Source: Cyanophora paradoxa (Eukaryota; Glaucocystophyceae; Cyanophorales; Cyanophoraceae). From it: 64,000 nucleotides of DNA. Shown piece by piece: positions 1 to 13,000 of the stretch. The notes beneath the pieces were generated by a model. It saw nothing but the letters and a program-made list of their open reading frames with translations. It had not been told where the DNA came from and did not search any database. The translations under genes and the position numbers were made by a program. How positions within the stretch are numbered: position 1 is the stretch's first letter; each line of letters begins with the position of its first letter. The stretch is taken from NCBI GenBank assembly GCA_004431415.1, contig QPMI01000675.1, forward strand, positions 47,541 through 111,540, in the 5' to 3' direction.

Positions 1-278
1 GCTCAGCTGAGCGAGGGCCTCGGGGCGCGGGGCGCGCGGGCCGGCGCCCACCCCTCCTTCACGACAGGCGCCCACGCCGCCCTGCGAAGAGCGGACGTGA
101 GCGGGCGCTCGCTTCTGGGAGAGCGGGTGCAAGGGGCTCACTTCCCGTCCGACGGCACGAGGAGCAGGTCGATGAGGTCCTGCGGATGGCGTCATACGCG
201 CACTCGGAGCGCGCTCGAAGGGAGGGCCGACCAGCATGCGCGGGGGGCGGATCTGCCGAAGGAAGCGTTAGCTCCGAT
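1..278. other. No gene recognised at left edge
   Basis: GC-rich sequence lying downstream of the small minus-strand gene that ends at 279. No reading frame here shows a conserved motif or convincing start, and the stretch is cut by the window edge. It may be 3' flank of that gene. Confidence 0.4.
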
Positions 279-794
279 CTAGAAGCGGCACGAGGCAGCG
301 CTCACGCTGAAACCGAGGCCGCTGATCGCGCGGAGGGTCTGCAGCAAGACGCAGCGCACGGCCTGCTTGTCCTCTTCGGGCAGGCACGCATACGAGACCT
401 GGAGAAGATTGTCAGCACGCTCCCAAGGCCTCTGGCGCCGCGAACGCACCTCGGGCGAGCCCGCCTGCCGCCGGGTGCATCCAGACCGCGCGCGGGCCAC
501 GACCCAGCTGTCGTGGAGCGCGCTCGACAAGATGTCGATCGTATCGACAGGTAGAATCGCTGGGTCGCGCCCCCTGTGGGCGATCGTCTTGCCCCCGCGG
601 TAGCCGCCGCCGCCGCCGAAGATCGACTGTGTGACGGCCCACGCGACCGCGCCAACCGCGACGACGCCGACGCCTGCGACTACGGGGAGCGGGAGCGGGA
701 TCGCCTTCAGCAGGCCGACGAGCGGGTTCTCGCCGGCGCTCTCCTGCCGCTTGCTGCTGCTCGCCTCGACCTGCTGCGGCGCGTTTCGCGACAT
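279..794 (-). CDS. Hypothetical small single-pass membrane protein
   Basis: An uninterrupted 171-codon frame starts with ATG at 794 and stops with TAG at 279-281. The N-terminal ~30 residues are polar. Residues ~31-60 form one strong hydrophobic segment rich in Val, Ala and Gly (PVVAGVGVVAVGAVAWAV), followed by a Gly-rich turn (GGGGGYRGG). The C-terminal part is soluble, with a helix-like stretch (PEEDKQAVRCVLLQTLRAI). This suggests a tail- or signal-anchored protein with its C-terminal half on one side of a membrane. I do not recognise the family. The next gene starts 270 bp away on the opposite strand, so the two may share a promoter. The Arg-rich middle (near 400-480) could hide a short intron. 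Confidence 0.5.
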   Translation of the reverse strand: MSRNAPQQVEASSSKRQESAGENPLVGLLKAIPLPLPVVAGVGVVAVGAVAWAVTQSIFGGGGGYRGGKTIAHRGRDPAILPVDTIDILSSALHDSWVVARARSGCTRRQAGSPEVRSRRQRPWERADNLLQVSYACLPEEDKQAVRCVLLQTLRAISGLGFSVSAASCRF

Positions 795-1063
795 GCTGGG
801 CGAAGCTCAAGTTTCCTTAGCTAAAGCGTATGTACGTGGGCCGGGTATTGTGGCACTGGGGAGGGTACAGAAGCTCTCACCCCTCATCGCCAAGCCGGCG
901 CCCAGGGGCCAGGACACCTTTGCAAAGTCGTCCGAGCTTCCGAACCCGACCAGCGCGCATTCGCGACGGGAGCTCGTGGCATTGCCGAAGCGCTCGGCAC
1001 CTATAGCTAGCGGCGAGCGCGCACAGGCGCAGCAGCTCTAGTACACTTCAGAGCGTCTAGTAC

Positions 1064-3258
1064 ATGTCGACTTGGGTGCAGCCGCAGCCGCCCCAGCCCG
1101 CGAACGAGGCGCCGCCGCCACTTGCAGCCCATGCGCCCGGCATGACATCCGCCGCGTGCGCCGCCGCCCGCCGCAGCGTGCTGTGCCTCTGTCGTAGATT
1201 TAAAGGCATAGATCGCGCGTCGTTCTCGCGTGCCTGCACCCCGACGCCTCCACGTGCGCATGCACAGGTACGCGGCCGCGGAACGAATGCGGCGCCTCGC
1301 ACTCCTCTCGGACGGGGTCGACCTGAGCTTCATCAACCCCGATCTGGAGGAGACGCTCATGGGCCTCTTTCTGGAAGCGCGAACGAGGCTGCAGGAGGGC
1401 GCCGGCGCCGCGGAGGTGGAGGCCCTCGCCGCGGCGCCGCTCGCGCAGGCGATCGCCCTCATCCGCGAGGAGCGCGAGGCGCACCACGTCGTCCAGTGCG
1501 CTCCTTCGTCTATCCCTGAGCCCGCGCCCCGCGCTCACGCCGCGGCAGATACCTGATGGCGCGCCGCGCGCCTAGGCCTCCCGGATCCCATGCCACAGCC
1601 TGCAGCTGCAGCTGGCTTCCGCTGACGCGCCCCGTCGCGCGCGCAGCACGTGCGGCTGGTGTACGAGCGCGCGGTGAGCGCCACGGGCGACAGGGCGGCC
1701 GAGCTCGTCCTCTCGCGCGTCCGTCCGCCGCTCCTGCGGCGCCTGCAGGAGCTCCTCAACCCCGAGGTGCCGCCGTACCCCCCAGAACACCCTCGCCATC
1801 GGTTGAACACCGTGCCCCCGTCAGCTGCTGTCCCTGGACGACGCCCTCCGCGCGATGGTGCGGATCAGCCCCTTCCGCAAGTCCGGCGCCCCCGAAATGC
1901 GAGCCGTACCCCCCTCCTCCCCCCCCCTTCCCTATCCCCGCTCTGCGGCTGAGGCGGTGCCCCCGCAGCGCGGCTGCGGCGCGGTGCCTCGGGGAGGTCC
2001 TCGCGCCGGCCTCGGAGCATGTGCCGCCCCGCCCCTCCCCCGCCCCTGCCGTCCCCTAGGCCTCGAGGCGAGGGGGCGGCAGGGGGCGGCGCTGGCGCTG
2101 CTGCCGCTCTCGACGGAGGACGCGCGCGCCGTCGCCTCGTTCCTGAAGGCCGCCCTCGACGCCGCCGCCATGGACCCCGCCCCCGCCGTCCTCTGGCGCC
2201 GCGCCGCCCTCGCCCTCGCCCGCCAGCGCGCCGACGCCGAGCGGGCCGCCAAGGGCGCCGCCAGGGACCCAGCGAAGAAGAAGGAGGGCGGCCGCGAGAT
2301 TCGCGCCAAGCGGGACCGGTGAGAGCTCTCCAAGGCCGCCCCCTCGCTTCGCTCTTGAGGGGGGGCGGGGGCGGGGCCAGGTTCCTGCGGGCGGCGAGCG
2401 GGCGGCGGCTCTCGCCGTACGAGTCGCGCATCGTTAAGGCCCTCGCAGCCGTCTTCCCCGAGGAGGTGCGGGGGGCGGGGCCCGGGGCGGCCATCTTTCT
2501 CGCCGGCTCGACGGCCCGGCCCTCGTGACTCGGGCGCCGCTCCCGCCGGGGCCCCCGCAGATCGCCCTCGCGATCGTCTCGTTCCTCTGCCGGCACCCCT
2601 GCGGTCCGCCCCTGCCCGCCTCGGGTCTCCTCCGGCCCGCCCGCCCGCCCGCGCGGCTCTGATGTCGGCCCCGCCCATGCCAGCCCTGACATCCATCGAC
2701 ACGTGCTGGTGCGCCCTGCCGCCGCTCCCCTCTCTGTCTCCGGCCCTCCCCTGGCCCTCCCTCACTCCCCGCGCCCCGCGCAGCGTCTGCGCCGACCTCC
2801 GCAAGTACGCCGCCACCTACGAGAAGTGCGCCGTACCCCCGGCCCGGCCGCCCCGCGCCCGTACCCCTTACGGTCCCCGGGCCGGGGATACAGGTACGTG
2901 GACGGCGTCGGCTTCGTGGAGACCGCCTCCCGGTCGGGTGCGGGCCCCTGTACCCCCGCACTGGGCCTGTACCCCCCATGGCCAGAAGCTCACGCCTTCT
3001 GCGACCTCGCAGAGTTCTACTGCCCGCCGTGCCGGTCCCGCATGGGTGCGCGGCCCGGCGCGGCGCGGCGCGCTCGCCCCGGCCCTGCTCCGATGCGAAG
3101 CGCTGAAGCGCTGATGCGGGGGGCGGGGGCTAGAGGAGGGGGACGGGGAGGGGGAGGGCCACGCGCGGCACAACTTCCACCTCGTCGCCTCCCTCGACGA
3201 GGACGAGGGGGCCCCGGGGGGGGAGGGCCCTCCGGGGCTCATGTTCAGCGAATCATGA
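1064..3258 (+). CDS. Hypothetical multi-exon protein with C-terminal Cys cluster
   Basis: Coding segments separated by short introns can be followed from ATG 1064 (MSTWVQPQPPQPANEAPPP) to TGA 3256-3258 (LMFSES end). Recognisable exons include a helical segment near 1265-1475 (FINPDLEETLMGLFLEARTR), another near 1650-1768 (LVYERAVSATGDRAAELVLS), a Lys/Arg-rich exon near 2090-2320, a segment near 2385-2465 (LSPYESRIVKALAAVFPEE), and a late exon near 2985-3045 with AFCDLAEFYCPPCRSRM, a possible Cys-based metal site. The tail is acidic and Gly-rich. Several introns open with GTACCCC and end GCAG. I do not recognise the family. The exon list is a sketch; the first exon and the region 1890-2080 are the weakest parts. 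Confidence 0.5.
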
Positions 3259-4025
3259 TCGTGATTTGCAAATCAAATGCATATGCTCGCATACTTTAAG
3301 AGACGGGTGTGGGGGAGGAGGGCCCCCATGCGCCAGCAATCGGCAGAAAGGCTCGGGTTTGTTTCAAGTTCAATGTTCAAATTTGGCAGCTGAGCATGCA
3401 TGTCGAACTTTAATTTGGAAAGCATTATCATGATCATCATGATCATCCACACGTACATAATTACAAATAACCGTATACGTAGTAACTGCAGCTGCACATG
3501 TTATTCTCCTGATCATGATCGATATCAGTCTCGAGCTCGCGGTCGAGAACTCGGGCCTCGTGCCAGCTGCAGAGTCCCGTGAAGTTTCAGGGGCCCGGCC
3601 CCCAGTTTAATTTTGTGCACGAGGAAACATGCTTTAATTTGCAATTGCAGCCGTATACAAAACCGTATACAATTCGAAGAAATTGTGACGTAGTGCAAGC
3701 AGCTAATCGTGGGACTTTCTGGAATCTATGGTGCAAGCAGCTAATCGTCGTGGGGGGACCATGGAATCTACTCTAATACATCTAAATCTACTATACAGGC
3801 TAGAGAGAAACTCTGAGATCGAAGCTACAGGGTATTGCCACGGGATCTTGCGCATGCCATATCATGCATGGGACTTCCTGGAATCTGCTCTAATACATCT
3901 AAACCTGTTAGCTATAGGCTAGAGAGATCGAAATAATCACGAATAAATTCGGAAGCAGGCCCGAGGGCCCTCGACATAATCTATGCAGCTGCGGGCCTAA
4001 TCCTGACGCTCGTCGACGCTGGCTG
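3259..4025. other. AT-richer intergenic spacer between convergent genes
   Basis: About 770 bp with clearly lower GC than its flanks, lying between the stops of the plus-strand gene (3258) and the long minus-strand receptor-like gene (4026). It holds overlapping palindromes of the TCATGATC/GATCATGA type at 3252-3262, 3428-3448 and 3511-3520, a degenerate direct repeat (separate entry), and no credible coding frame. It probably contains both 3' ends. Confidence 0.6.
3693..3931. repeat. Degenerate nested direct repeats
   Basis: The string GTGCAAGCAGCTAATCGT occurs at about 3693 and again at about 3731. A longer unit built on CTCTAATACATCTAAA, followed by GGCTAGAGAGA, occurs near 3772-3812 and near 3889-3928. 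GGGACTT(T/C)CTGGAATCT also recurs near 3712 and 3870. The copies are imperfect, which suggests an old local duplication, possibly of a small non-coding element. Confidence 0.6.
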
Positions 4026-7000
4026 TCAGAGCTGGACGACGCAGAGGTCCCCGCGGGGGTCGGGGTCGCGGTCGTCGACGCCCAGGCCCAGGCTCGGCAC
4101 GGAGCGCTGCCGCCCGCCCCTTTCCGCCTCCGCCTCCGACGCCGACCGCGCCGCCTTCGACGCCGGCGCCGCGAAGACCGACTCGTGCCCATGGCGGGCG
4201 GGGAGGGCGAGCGCCCTGTCGCCCCTGCCCCCCGGGGCGGCGAAGACGTTGGGCGCCTCGCCGGAGCGCGAGCGCGAGCTCGAGCTCGAGCTCGAGGCCG
4301 TCTCCTCCACAGAGCCGATCCGCCACAGGCGCCCCACGCCCCGCCGCCCCTCCGCCCCTCCGTCCGCGGGCCGCGGCGGCCGCTCCCCCTCGGGCCCGGG
4401 CCCCTCGCCGGCCGCGCCCGCGAGCTCGAGGACGTCCCCGTCCGTCTCCTCCGCCCGGATCCCGAACTTGCGCTGCCCCGCGCGCGCGGTCAGGCCATCT
4501 CAGAGACTCGGATCTAGAGGTGCCCTCTTTTTTTCCTTCAATCTTTCGGTTGAAACTAAAGCTCAGGCTTCTCGAGGGGCTCGAGATCGCGCACGCGGAG
4601 GAGGCGCCGGACGAAGAGGTAGGCGAGGAGGGCCTGCCCGGCGGCGCCCAGGGCGGCCCCCGCCAGGCTCGCCGCGTTCGCCAGGGCGTCCAGCGGCGTG
4701 GAGCGCAGCTTGCGGTCCACCAGCACGTACACCTGAGGGGAGGCGGGGGAGTCACATCAGATCGAATCGAATCGGAGCGAGGCGAATTAGATGGGAGGGC
4801 GCCTCGGCGACGCGGAAGGAGGCGGCGACGGCGACGGACTCGTCGGAGCACTCGGGGGCCCCCAGGGGCCGGCTCGGCGAGCAGAGCGCCTGCATGCAGC
4901 CGGCGAGCCGGTGAGAGGAGGGCGAGGGGGGGAGCTCGAGGCGGGGCGGGGCGGGGGCGGACGAAGGTGTCGAGGCCGCGCTCGGCGGGGGCGGCCTCGG
5001 CGAGGGAGAGGGCCGCGAAGTAGCGCGGCCGCCCCTGCGCGGGCGTTGGGCGAGAAGGGCGAGGGCGGGGGCGGGGGCGGGAGCGGGGCTCGATCGCGAG
5101 GCGCGCACGTCGTCGTTGTCGGTGAAGTGCATGGGGGTGAGGGCCACGGGGAGGGGCACGGGCGCGGCGCCCCGGAAGACCCTGCGCCCCCGAGCTCAGC
5201 CGGCCCGACGTGGGGGCGGGGCGGGGCGGTGCGGTGCGGGGCGGGGCGCGCGTGTCCTCGCGGGTCGTCTGCACGAAGCCCTGCGCCGTCACGAACTCGG
5301 GGACCTGCCGGCGGCCGTGAGGCACGCGGACCGCGAACCGCCGATGCCCGTGGGCTCGTGCGCCCAATATTCACTATGAGAAACGGGCGGGATTGATATT
5401 CGGGGGTACCTTGATGGTGTAGAGGATAGAGACGGCAAAGGCGAGGCGGGAGGAGAGGCGGAGGGTAACCCCGGCCCCCGCCGCCGACGCGATGCGGCAC
5501 CCCTCGCACGTCCACGTCACGCTGCCGGGGGCCGCGGGTCGGCGTCGGTCAGTCGCTCACGAGTCCGAGCGGCGCGGGGTTGGCGCTCGCTCGCTCGCGC
5601 ACTTGCAGGAGGCGCCGGCGTCGAAGGGGGAGGTGGAGAGGGCCTGGCGGCCGGAGAAGCCCGAGGGGGCGAACGACGCGTCCAGCTCCGCCCTGCGAAC
5701 GCCTCGTATGAGGGCGGGGCCGGCGGGGCAAGGGGGGGCCGCGAGGGGGGGCTGATCATGGGGTACCGGCAGGGCCCGCGGTAGCCGCGGAAGGTGGCGG
5801 AGAAGGCGAAGGAGCCTGCGATGGAGGCCGCCGAGGGCGAGACCCCGGGGTTCAGGCTGCACGCCCCGCACCACCAGGTCAGAAGCGGTGCGCACGCTCG
5901 ATAAAAGGCGATCGCGCGGGGCGATCGGTATCTATCTATCTTATTTCGCAAGGGACCGGGCGGGGGCGGGACCGGGGCCGGGGGCGGGCCTCTGGACGAT
6001 GGAGTAGTTGGCGACGGCGAACTGGACGGCGACGAAGGCGAGGGCGACGCCGACCGCGACGGCCCCCAGCAGCGTGAACACCGCCCCCGACACCGTCCGG
6101 TTCGACGGAGGCGGCGGTGCCGCCTCGTCCGTTGGCGCGCCGCCGCCGGCATCGGCGCCTGCGCCTGCGCCCCTCTTCGGCTCTGGACCTGGGGCGCCCG
6201 CGCCGCTTGGGCTGGAAGGCTTCGCCTCCGAGCTGCCCTGGCCGGGTCCCTCGTCCCCCTCGAACTCCTCTGCGCGGCCGTCAGCGCTCGGGCCGGGCCG
6301 GGCCGGGGCGGGGCGGGCGGGCCGCGGAAGAGGAGGTGGAGGCGCTGGACGCGGCGGTAGCGGGCGGCGCGGGCGGCGGGCCCGGGGGCGGGGAGGACGC
6401 GCAGGTAGAGGAAGGCGGCGAGGCCCGCCAGCGCCGTCGCACCCACCGCCCCCGCCCCGATCACACCGAAGAGCTGCGGTCCCCGGCCCCTGAGCCGGCC
6501 CTTCCGGTGGAGCCGGCGGGGGGGAATGCTGACCCTGTTGGTTCGGTCGAGGGTCTCCTCCTCGGTGCGGACGACGGGCTGGCTCACGCTGCCGGCGTTG
6601 GCGCCGTACTCGAAGGGCGCCTCGGCGAGCTCCACGTCCTCCTCGTCGTAGTCCAGCGCCCCGCGCCGCCGCCCCCGCCGGCTTCGAGACCGGGCCCGGC
6701 GGGAAGCTGGGGATCCGGAGGACGGGGGCGGCGCGGCGCGGAGGGCGGCGGAGGAGAGGTCCAGCGAGTAGGGCTCCGAGGTGGCCACGGGGCAGAGGGT
6801 GCGGGGCGGGCACGCCAGGCACACCGCGCTCCCGTTCGCCGCCGCGTACGTCCCCAGCGGGCTGCGATAAACTATGAGCCGCGTAGAATCGAGGCCTGTC
6901 GTGATCGAGAGACCGCGGACCAGGGTGTGCAGGCGGGCATGGAGGCGTTGCGGAAGGAGCCGGCGGGGCAGGCGGCGCAGGCGAGGCCGTCGTCGGAGAC

Positions 7001-10000
7001 GTGGCCGGCCTCGCACGCGGCGCAGGCGGCGGCGCCCGGGCCCGAGACCTCGTTCGCCCCGCAGGGCTCGCACGCCAGCGCCCCCTCCGGCATCCGCGTC
7101 CCCTGCGCACGCACGCCGCTCAGATCTAGAATCGAAGCGGGGCGGGGCGGGGCAGAGGCAGGCTCGCGCATGGGTCGGGTCGCACCGCGGGGCACGGGAC
7201 GCACTCCCGCCGCGCGTCGTCTGCGCGCCGGCCCGCCGGGCAGACCTGCGCCGGGTACATGTCAATCGGATCAGGTCCGCCCCGGCGACGGCCGCGGGTT
7301 GCAATCGGGGCGACGGGGGGGTACGGGCTGGGCCGACCTGGCACTGGGAGAGGCCCGGGAGGGGCGCCACCGCGTTGGGTGCGCACGGGAGGCAGGAGAG
7401 GGCGTCGGGGCCGGGCACAGAGCCCGCCGGGCACTCTGCGCGGGACGATCCTTAGCGCTTTCATTTGAAGAATGCGATGTATGAATGAAACATCAATGTC
7501 CCGGCGATACGTATTGCGCTCGGATCTCGCAGCGCACCTCTGCAGCTGACTTCCTCCTCGCTCGCCACTTCGCCGGGCGGGCTGCGGACGTGCACGGGGG
7601 TGAGCCCCCGCGTCCCCTCCTCTTCCCGTGCGGGCGGGGGAGGGGGCGGGGCGGGGCGGGGCGGGGGCGGGGCGCGCCAGCGGCTGCAGGCGGAGGAGCC
7701 GAAGTCGGGGGCGACGGTCCCCGGGGGGCACCCCTAGCACGCCGCCATCGCCCCCTCCCGGTACTGGCCCTGCGCCCCGCCCCGAAGAATCAGCCCCGGC
7801 CGCCGGCCGAGACCTCGGCGCGCGCGAACTGCGCACCGGGCGGCAGGGCACGCAGCTGCGGCGGTCGGAGGACGCCACGTACCCCGCCTCGCAGTCCGCG
7901 CAGTCCCCGCCCCGCCCCGGCAGGTCGGAGAACGTGTTCGCGGGGCACTGCGGGGCACGGACAGTTAGCCTTGTGCTTCTAGGCGCGAGAATAACCGATG
8001 TCAATCGGAGGTGTAGAGCTCCAGCGCGCCTTCTCGCAGGTGGAGGAGCCGTTGGGCATGTGAGACCCCGCGTCGCAGAGGACGCAGCGCGTGCTGGCGA
8101 TTGCGAGGCGAGGGGTGAGCGGCCGCGGAGGTCCAGAGCTCGAGGGAATGTTTTGATGAGCCGCGCGGGGGGGCGGGGCGGACCTGTCGGCGGAGGCGTA
8201 GGAGCCGAGGGCGCACCGCAGGCACGCGCGGAAGGTCCGCTCGGGGGCGTACTCCCCCTGCGCCCCCCTCGCGCTCAGCGCTTGCCCGCCTCCGATCCGG
8301 CGGCGGCGCGGGGCGCACGGGCTTGCAGGGGAAGCAGCTGTTCTGGCCCTCGCCGTGGAAGGTGCCGGCGGGGCAGGCCACGCACCGCGTTCGGTCGTCG
8401 TTCGAGACCGTCCCCTGCGCATGCCGCCCCGCCCGCGGGCGCTCGAGCTTAAGTCGCAACGCTGATTATGAGATCGCGGGCAGGCGGCCGCACCGGCTCG
8501 CATTTGGTACACACGACGTCCCCGGGGGAGGAGACGCTCCCCGCAGGGCACTGCGAAGAATTCGAAGCACGCGAGGTTACTAGGTTAGGAGGTGGGTGCG
8601 AACGGCGGGAAAGTTAAATTTAAGATCAAGAGAAATTAACAATCGACTCTGATTTTGGGGCGGCCGCGGGGCGCACGGGGACGCAGAAGGTTGCGTTCTC
8701 GTAGAGGCCGGGGGGGCAGGGGACGCAGGCGGTGCGGTCCTCGTTGCTCGTCGTCCCGCGCGGGCAGCGCGGGCACGCCTCGTGCGCCCCCATCCCGCTG
8801 AACGTCCCCTGCGCAAGCGCGCGCGCCGAATCGAAGATGTTCGTTAGCAATGCTCCTAAGGACACGCGAGAGCCTCCGGCTGGCGCACGAGGGGGCAGGG
8901 CCAGCAGCGCCCGTCGCGCTCGACGAAGCCCTGCTCGCGGGAGAGAACCCCGGGTCAGAGCGGGAGGAGGGGCGACCAGGGGGGTGCCCGGGCGCGCCGC
9001 GCTGCAGGGGCGGCACTGCGCGCGGTCGTCGGAGCTCTCCGTGCCCCGCGGGCTGCGAGAGGCGCGTCGGGCCGGCCTGCTTCGCAGAGCGCGCGATAAT
9101 ATTATAAGCTGAGCGAGGTTCTTATATTACCAAGGCGTGCAGAATGATGCGCCGGCCGCGGGAGTGTAAAACCTGCGTGCAGCGTACGCTGTGAGATGGC
9201 GATTGAGCTGCGCGTGAAAATTCGACGGCAAACCGGAAAGGGCACTGCCTGCAGCTCGTCTCGTTCGCGGCCCGGGCCACGCCGACCGCACGGCTGCCGA
9301 CCAAGGCCGCGCCGACCGCGCGGCCTGCACTGCCCTGGGCGCACGGCTGCCGACCGAAACGTGAGAGCGTCAAGGTGAGAATCTAGAGCGGATCGGGCCG
9401 GCGCGCGCGGGCTGCTGCGGCGGCGCACGTCGCAGTTCTGGCGGTCGAGGGAGGCGACGGTGCCGGGGCCGCAGGGCGTGCAGGCGGTCGCCCCCGCCGT
9501 CGGCGTCACCGCGTTCACGGGACAGTCGACGCAGACGCCCCCGCTCTCGTACCGCCCGGCGGGGCACGCCTCGCACCCCGTCCGGTCCCCCGTCGACACT
9601 CTGCGCGGCGGTACCGGTACCCGCGATCAGCTCGCGGTCGCAATCGGGGCCCCGGCTGCGCCTGGCGCTTCCATCGACATGGAGCGCGCCGGCCGGGCTG
9701 GCACGGGTTGCAGGCCGCCGCGCCGCCCGTGCTGTACGTGCCTGCACGCGACCGTTCCGCGGGAATTCGAAGCTCAAACAAGACGAAACAGAAGGCGACG
9801 CTCACCGACGGGGCAAGTCTCGCAGTCGCTCATGTTTCGCGCCCGGTACTGGCCCGGGAGGCAGCTAGAGGGAATTCGAAGGACGCAATGACAATAAGAA
9901 TACGGCGGGAAACAGGCGAATGCGCTCACGCTTGACAGCTCTGCTTGTCGGCGCTCGCATAGTATCCGCCATCGCTGATGATTATGATCAAATTCAATAT

Positions 10001-13000
10001 ATCTACACATGCTCGAGATCTAGATCGCGAGCGGGCAGCAGCAGCGGCCGCTCACCACTCGATGCAGACGCGGGAGGCCTCGACGGGGTTGTACGTGTTC
10101 CCGACGCACGCCCTGCAGACCAGGCTCTCCTCGAAGTTGCCCTTTCCGCAGGGGCGGCACTCCGAGCGGTCCGCGTTCGGCACCTCCCCCGCGGCGCACA
10201 CCTGAGGCGCCGGCAAACATCAATACCGATGGCTCGTCGCCGAAGCATGAGACTAAATATGCGAATTCGGAACCGACCCTGTAGGAGCTGCTACCGATGG
10301 GGGCGACAGCGCCGAGCGGGACAGACTGGCACCAGGACATGCTGCCATTGCGGTACGTCCCTGCGCAATTGCCGACGTGAGCCGCCGTATCCGTCCGCTC
10401 GCCGCTTTCAAGAAATTGCGTCCGAGCGAAAATTAAAGGGCACGGACCAGAGGAGCAAGCGACGCAGGACTGCTCGTCAGTTGCGGGGACCGTCCCGTTT
10501 TCGCAGGGCTCGCACGCGGCCATCCCCTCCAAGGGGGCGACGGACATTGACGGGCACCTGGCCATAGACCGCCAAGGCGAAAAGTGGATCGTCGGCCGGG
10601 GCCGAGCAGCCGCATGCGCATCGCTGGGCCGCATCGCACCGGACGCAGGAGTCGCCCCTCTGGTACGACCCGGCGGGGCACGCCCTGCAGAAGGCGAGGT
10701 CCGGGGAGGGGACCCAGCCGCCCGCGCAGACCGTGAAGTTCGCGCTGCCCGCCGCCGCCGCCGCCCGCGAGGGCACCGTTTCGCAGTAGGCCATGGCCCC
10801 GGCCCTGTACGTCCCGGGCGGGCACGCTGCCGCAGGAAGCGAGAGATCAGCACTAGCCCGCCCCGCCCCGGTTTATTCGTGCACGCAAGATATCGATGCT
10901 CCGCATTCAAATTCGAGCGCGTCGATAAGGGGACTTAAGGAAGTTTGCTTACGTATGCAGTTTGATTGATCGGCCGAGCTCACTTGCCCCGCCGGGCAAG
11001 CGGTGCAAGAAGCAAGACCCGAAGAGTTAGCGACTGTGTTGATTGGGCACCTGAACGGGGAAAAAGACTGCTTAAGTACTTGACCATCGCTCATCTTCGC
11101 CGCGGCGCGAAACCGATGAAGCAATTCACCGTGTGCATTCGCTCATGTTCGACGTTCGATAGTAGCCCGCAGCACTGCGTCGATCGATCAGACTGGATTT
11201 ATGCGCACAACGTCGACGCGGAATCCAATAATGGGCCGCAAATGCGAACCAAGCAATGCACGATTGGCGATCTTCAAGGCTCGTCCACCCTGATTCGAAT
11301 TCTCGCCCGATTACAACTTGGAGATCGAACCTTGGACGAGCAGCTGCAGCGCACCTTCGGGGCAGGCGGTGCAGGACCCGAACTCGCCCGCGCGCGAGTA
11401 CGTCTGACTCGGGCACGTCCGGCAGGCGGTTCGATTCCCGGGCTGGAAGGTCCCCGCGGGGCTGCGGACATGCACAGCAAAACCAATCAATGAGCCGTTC
11501 GATTTGCGCATACACGCCGCAATTCGAATATCCGGACCAAGGCTCGCAGGTCGAAGCGTCCGCGGTGGGCACCAGACCGGGGCCGCCTGAAACGTTTTGT
11601 CACGAGAGATGAACCAATCATGTCTAATTTCCGACTGTGCGTCGATCAAAGCTCACATGGGAGGCAAGAGCCGAGCGCTCCGCGCCCGGAGTACGAGAAG
11701 GCCGGACACGGGAGGCACACTGCAGCGCCTGCGTAGGGCAGGTACGTCCCGGGCCTGCCAATCGCGAGGTGAAATTAACGTGAATCGACCGCAATTTCGA
11801 AGAACAAGGAGTGAAGGGTTGTGTTCAAAGTAGCTGGGCGCACGAGCACGTGAGGCACGCGGACGTCCACTTTGAAGTCTGCGTGAACGCGTTCTCGGCG
11901 CACGGCTTGCAGGCCGTCCCCGGGGCGTCCGAGTACGTGTTCTGCGGGCAGTCTGGAGACCATGGACATGGCCATGCAAGGAATTAGTTCGTTTCATCGG
12001 TTTGCACACGTGAATTTCGTGCGCCCACCGTAGCAGGAAGAGGCGCCGGCGGTGGAGTAGGTGCCAGCGGGGCAGATGGAGGGGGCCGTGGCCCCGCCCG
12101 CCGAGAAGGTGCCGGCCTCGCACACGCTCGCCTCGGCGGTGCTGATCAGGCCCGTCCTGTTCGAGTAGAGCCCGGGCGGGAGCGGGAGGCAGTTCTCCCC
12201 CGCGACCGTCCCGCCGGTCGACGCCGCGTTGAAGGTCTGCGCACGCGCGATCAAGGTCCGATTTCGAGGTTCGGCACAATTGTAGGAAATTGTGAGCCGC
12301 GCACAGTGCCGGGGGGGCACTCCGTGTAGACCTTAACGATGAACGCGGGCTGAGGTCGCGCGCGAAATTAAACCGCAAGCGCAACGACGGACAAGGAAGC
12401 TGCAATTGCGACCGCGTGCGCAGCGGACCTCGCGGGCGTAGAAGGCGATGAAAGGCGCCTCGACGAAGGGCCGGGAGCCCGTGTTCGCGGGGTCGTCGTT
12501 GAACCACGCCCGCGCGCTGAAGTCTCCCAGCACGTGCGCCCCGCTGCCACCCCCAGCCCGGCGCCGGCGTCGGCGGCGCGCGCAGCGATCGTGGACAGCG
12601 GAGATCGGGGAGCGCACGCGATGCCCTGCGCGAAGGACGGAATGACGGTGCGGAAGGGACCCGAGAACGTGGCGCTGTCCGCGTTGTCGATCTGTGCGGT
12701 TGCGATTTAGCTGTGCAATTCAACGCTGAAGCTTGCTGCACGGGAGCGATTACCTTGATGAGGTGCGTTGACTTCGAGCGGCAGACGACCTTTCGGAGGC
12801 GGGTTGAGAGCATCCAAACCTGCCCGCCCTGGCCATCCGTGCGGCCGAAAGGGAACGCGAGCGTGTTGCCCGTCGTGTGGAACTCGCGGACGACAAAGAG
12901 GGATCCGCTCTTGTAGGCGGCGGCGGGGACCGAGTACCAGCCGCCGTCCACCGAGGGGGACCAGCCTTCGGGCTGGAGGCGGATGCGCCCGCTCTCGACG

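Noticed and set aside
1865-2979. Arg-rich minus-strand frames over the first multi-exon gene
   Set aside because: Low-complexity Arg/Gly/Ala composition and no conserved blocks; the plus strand has better coding signal and fitting splice sites.
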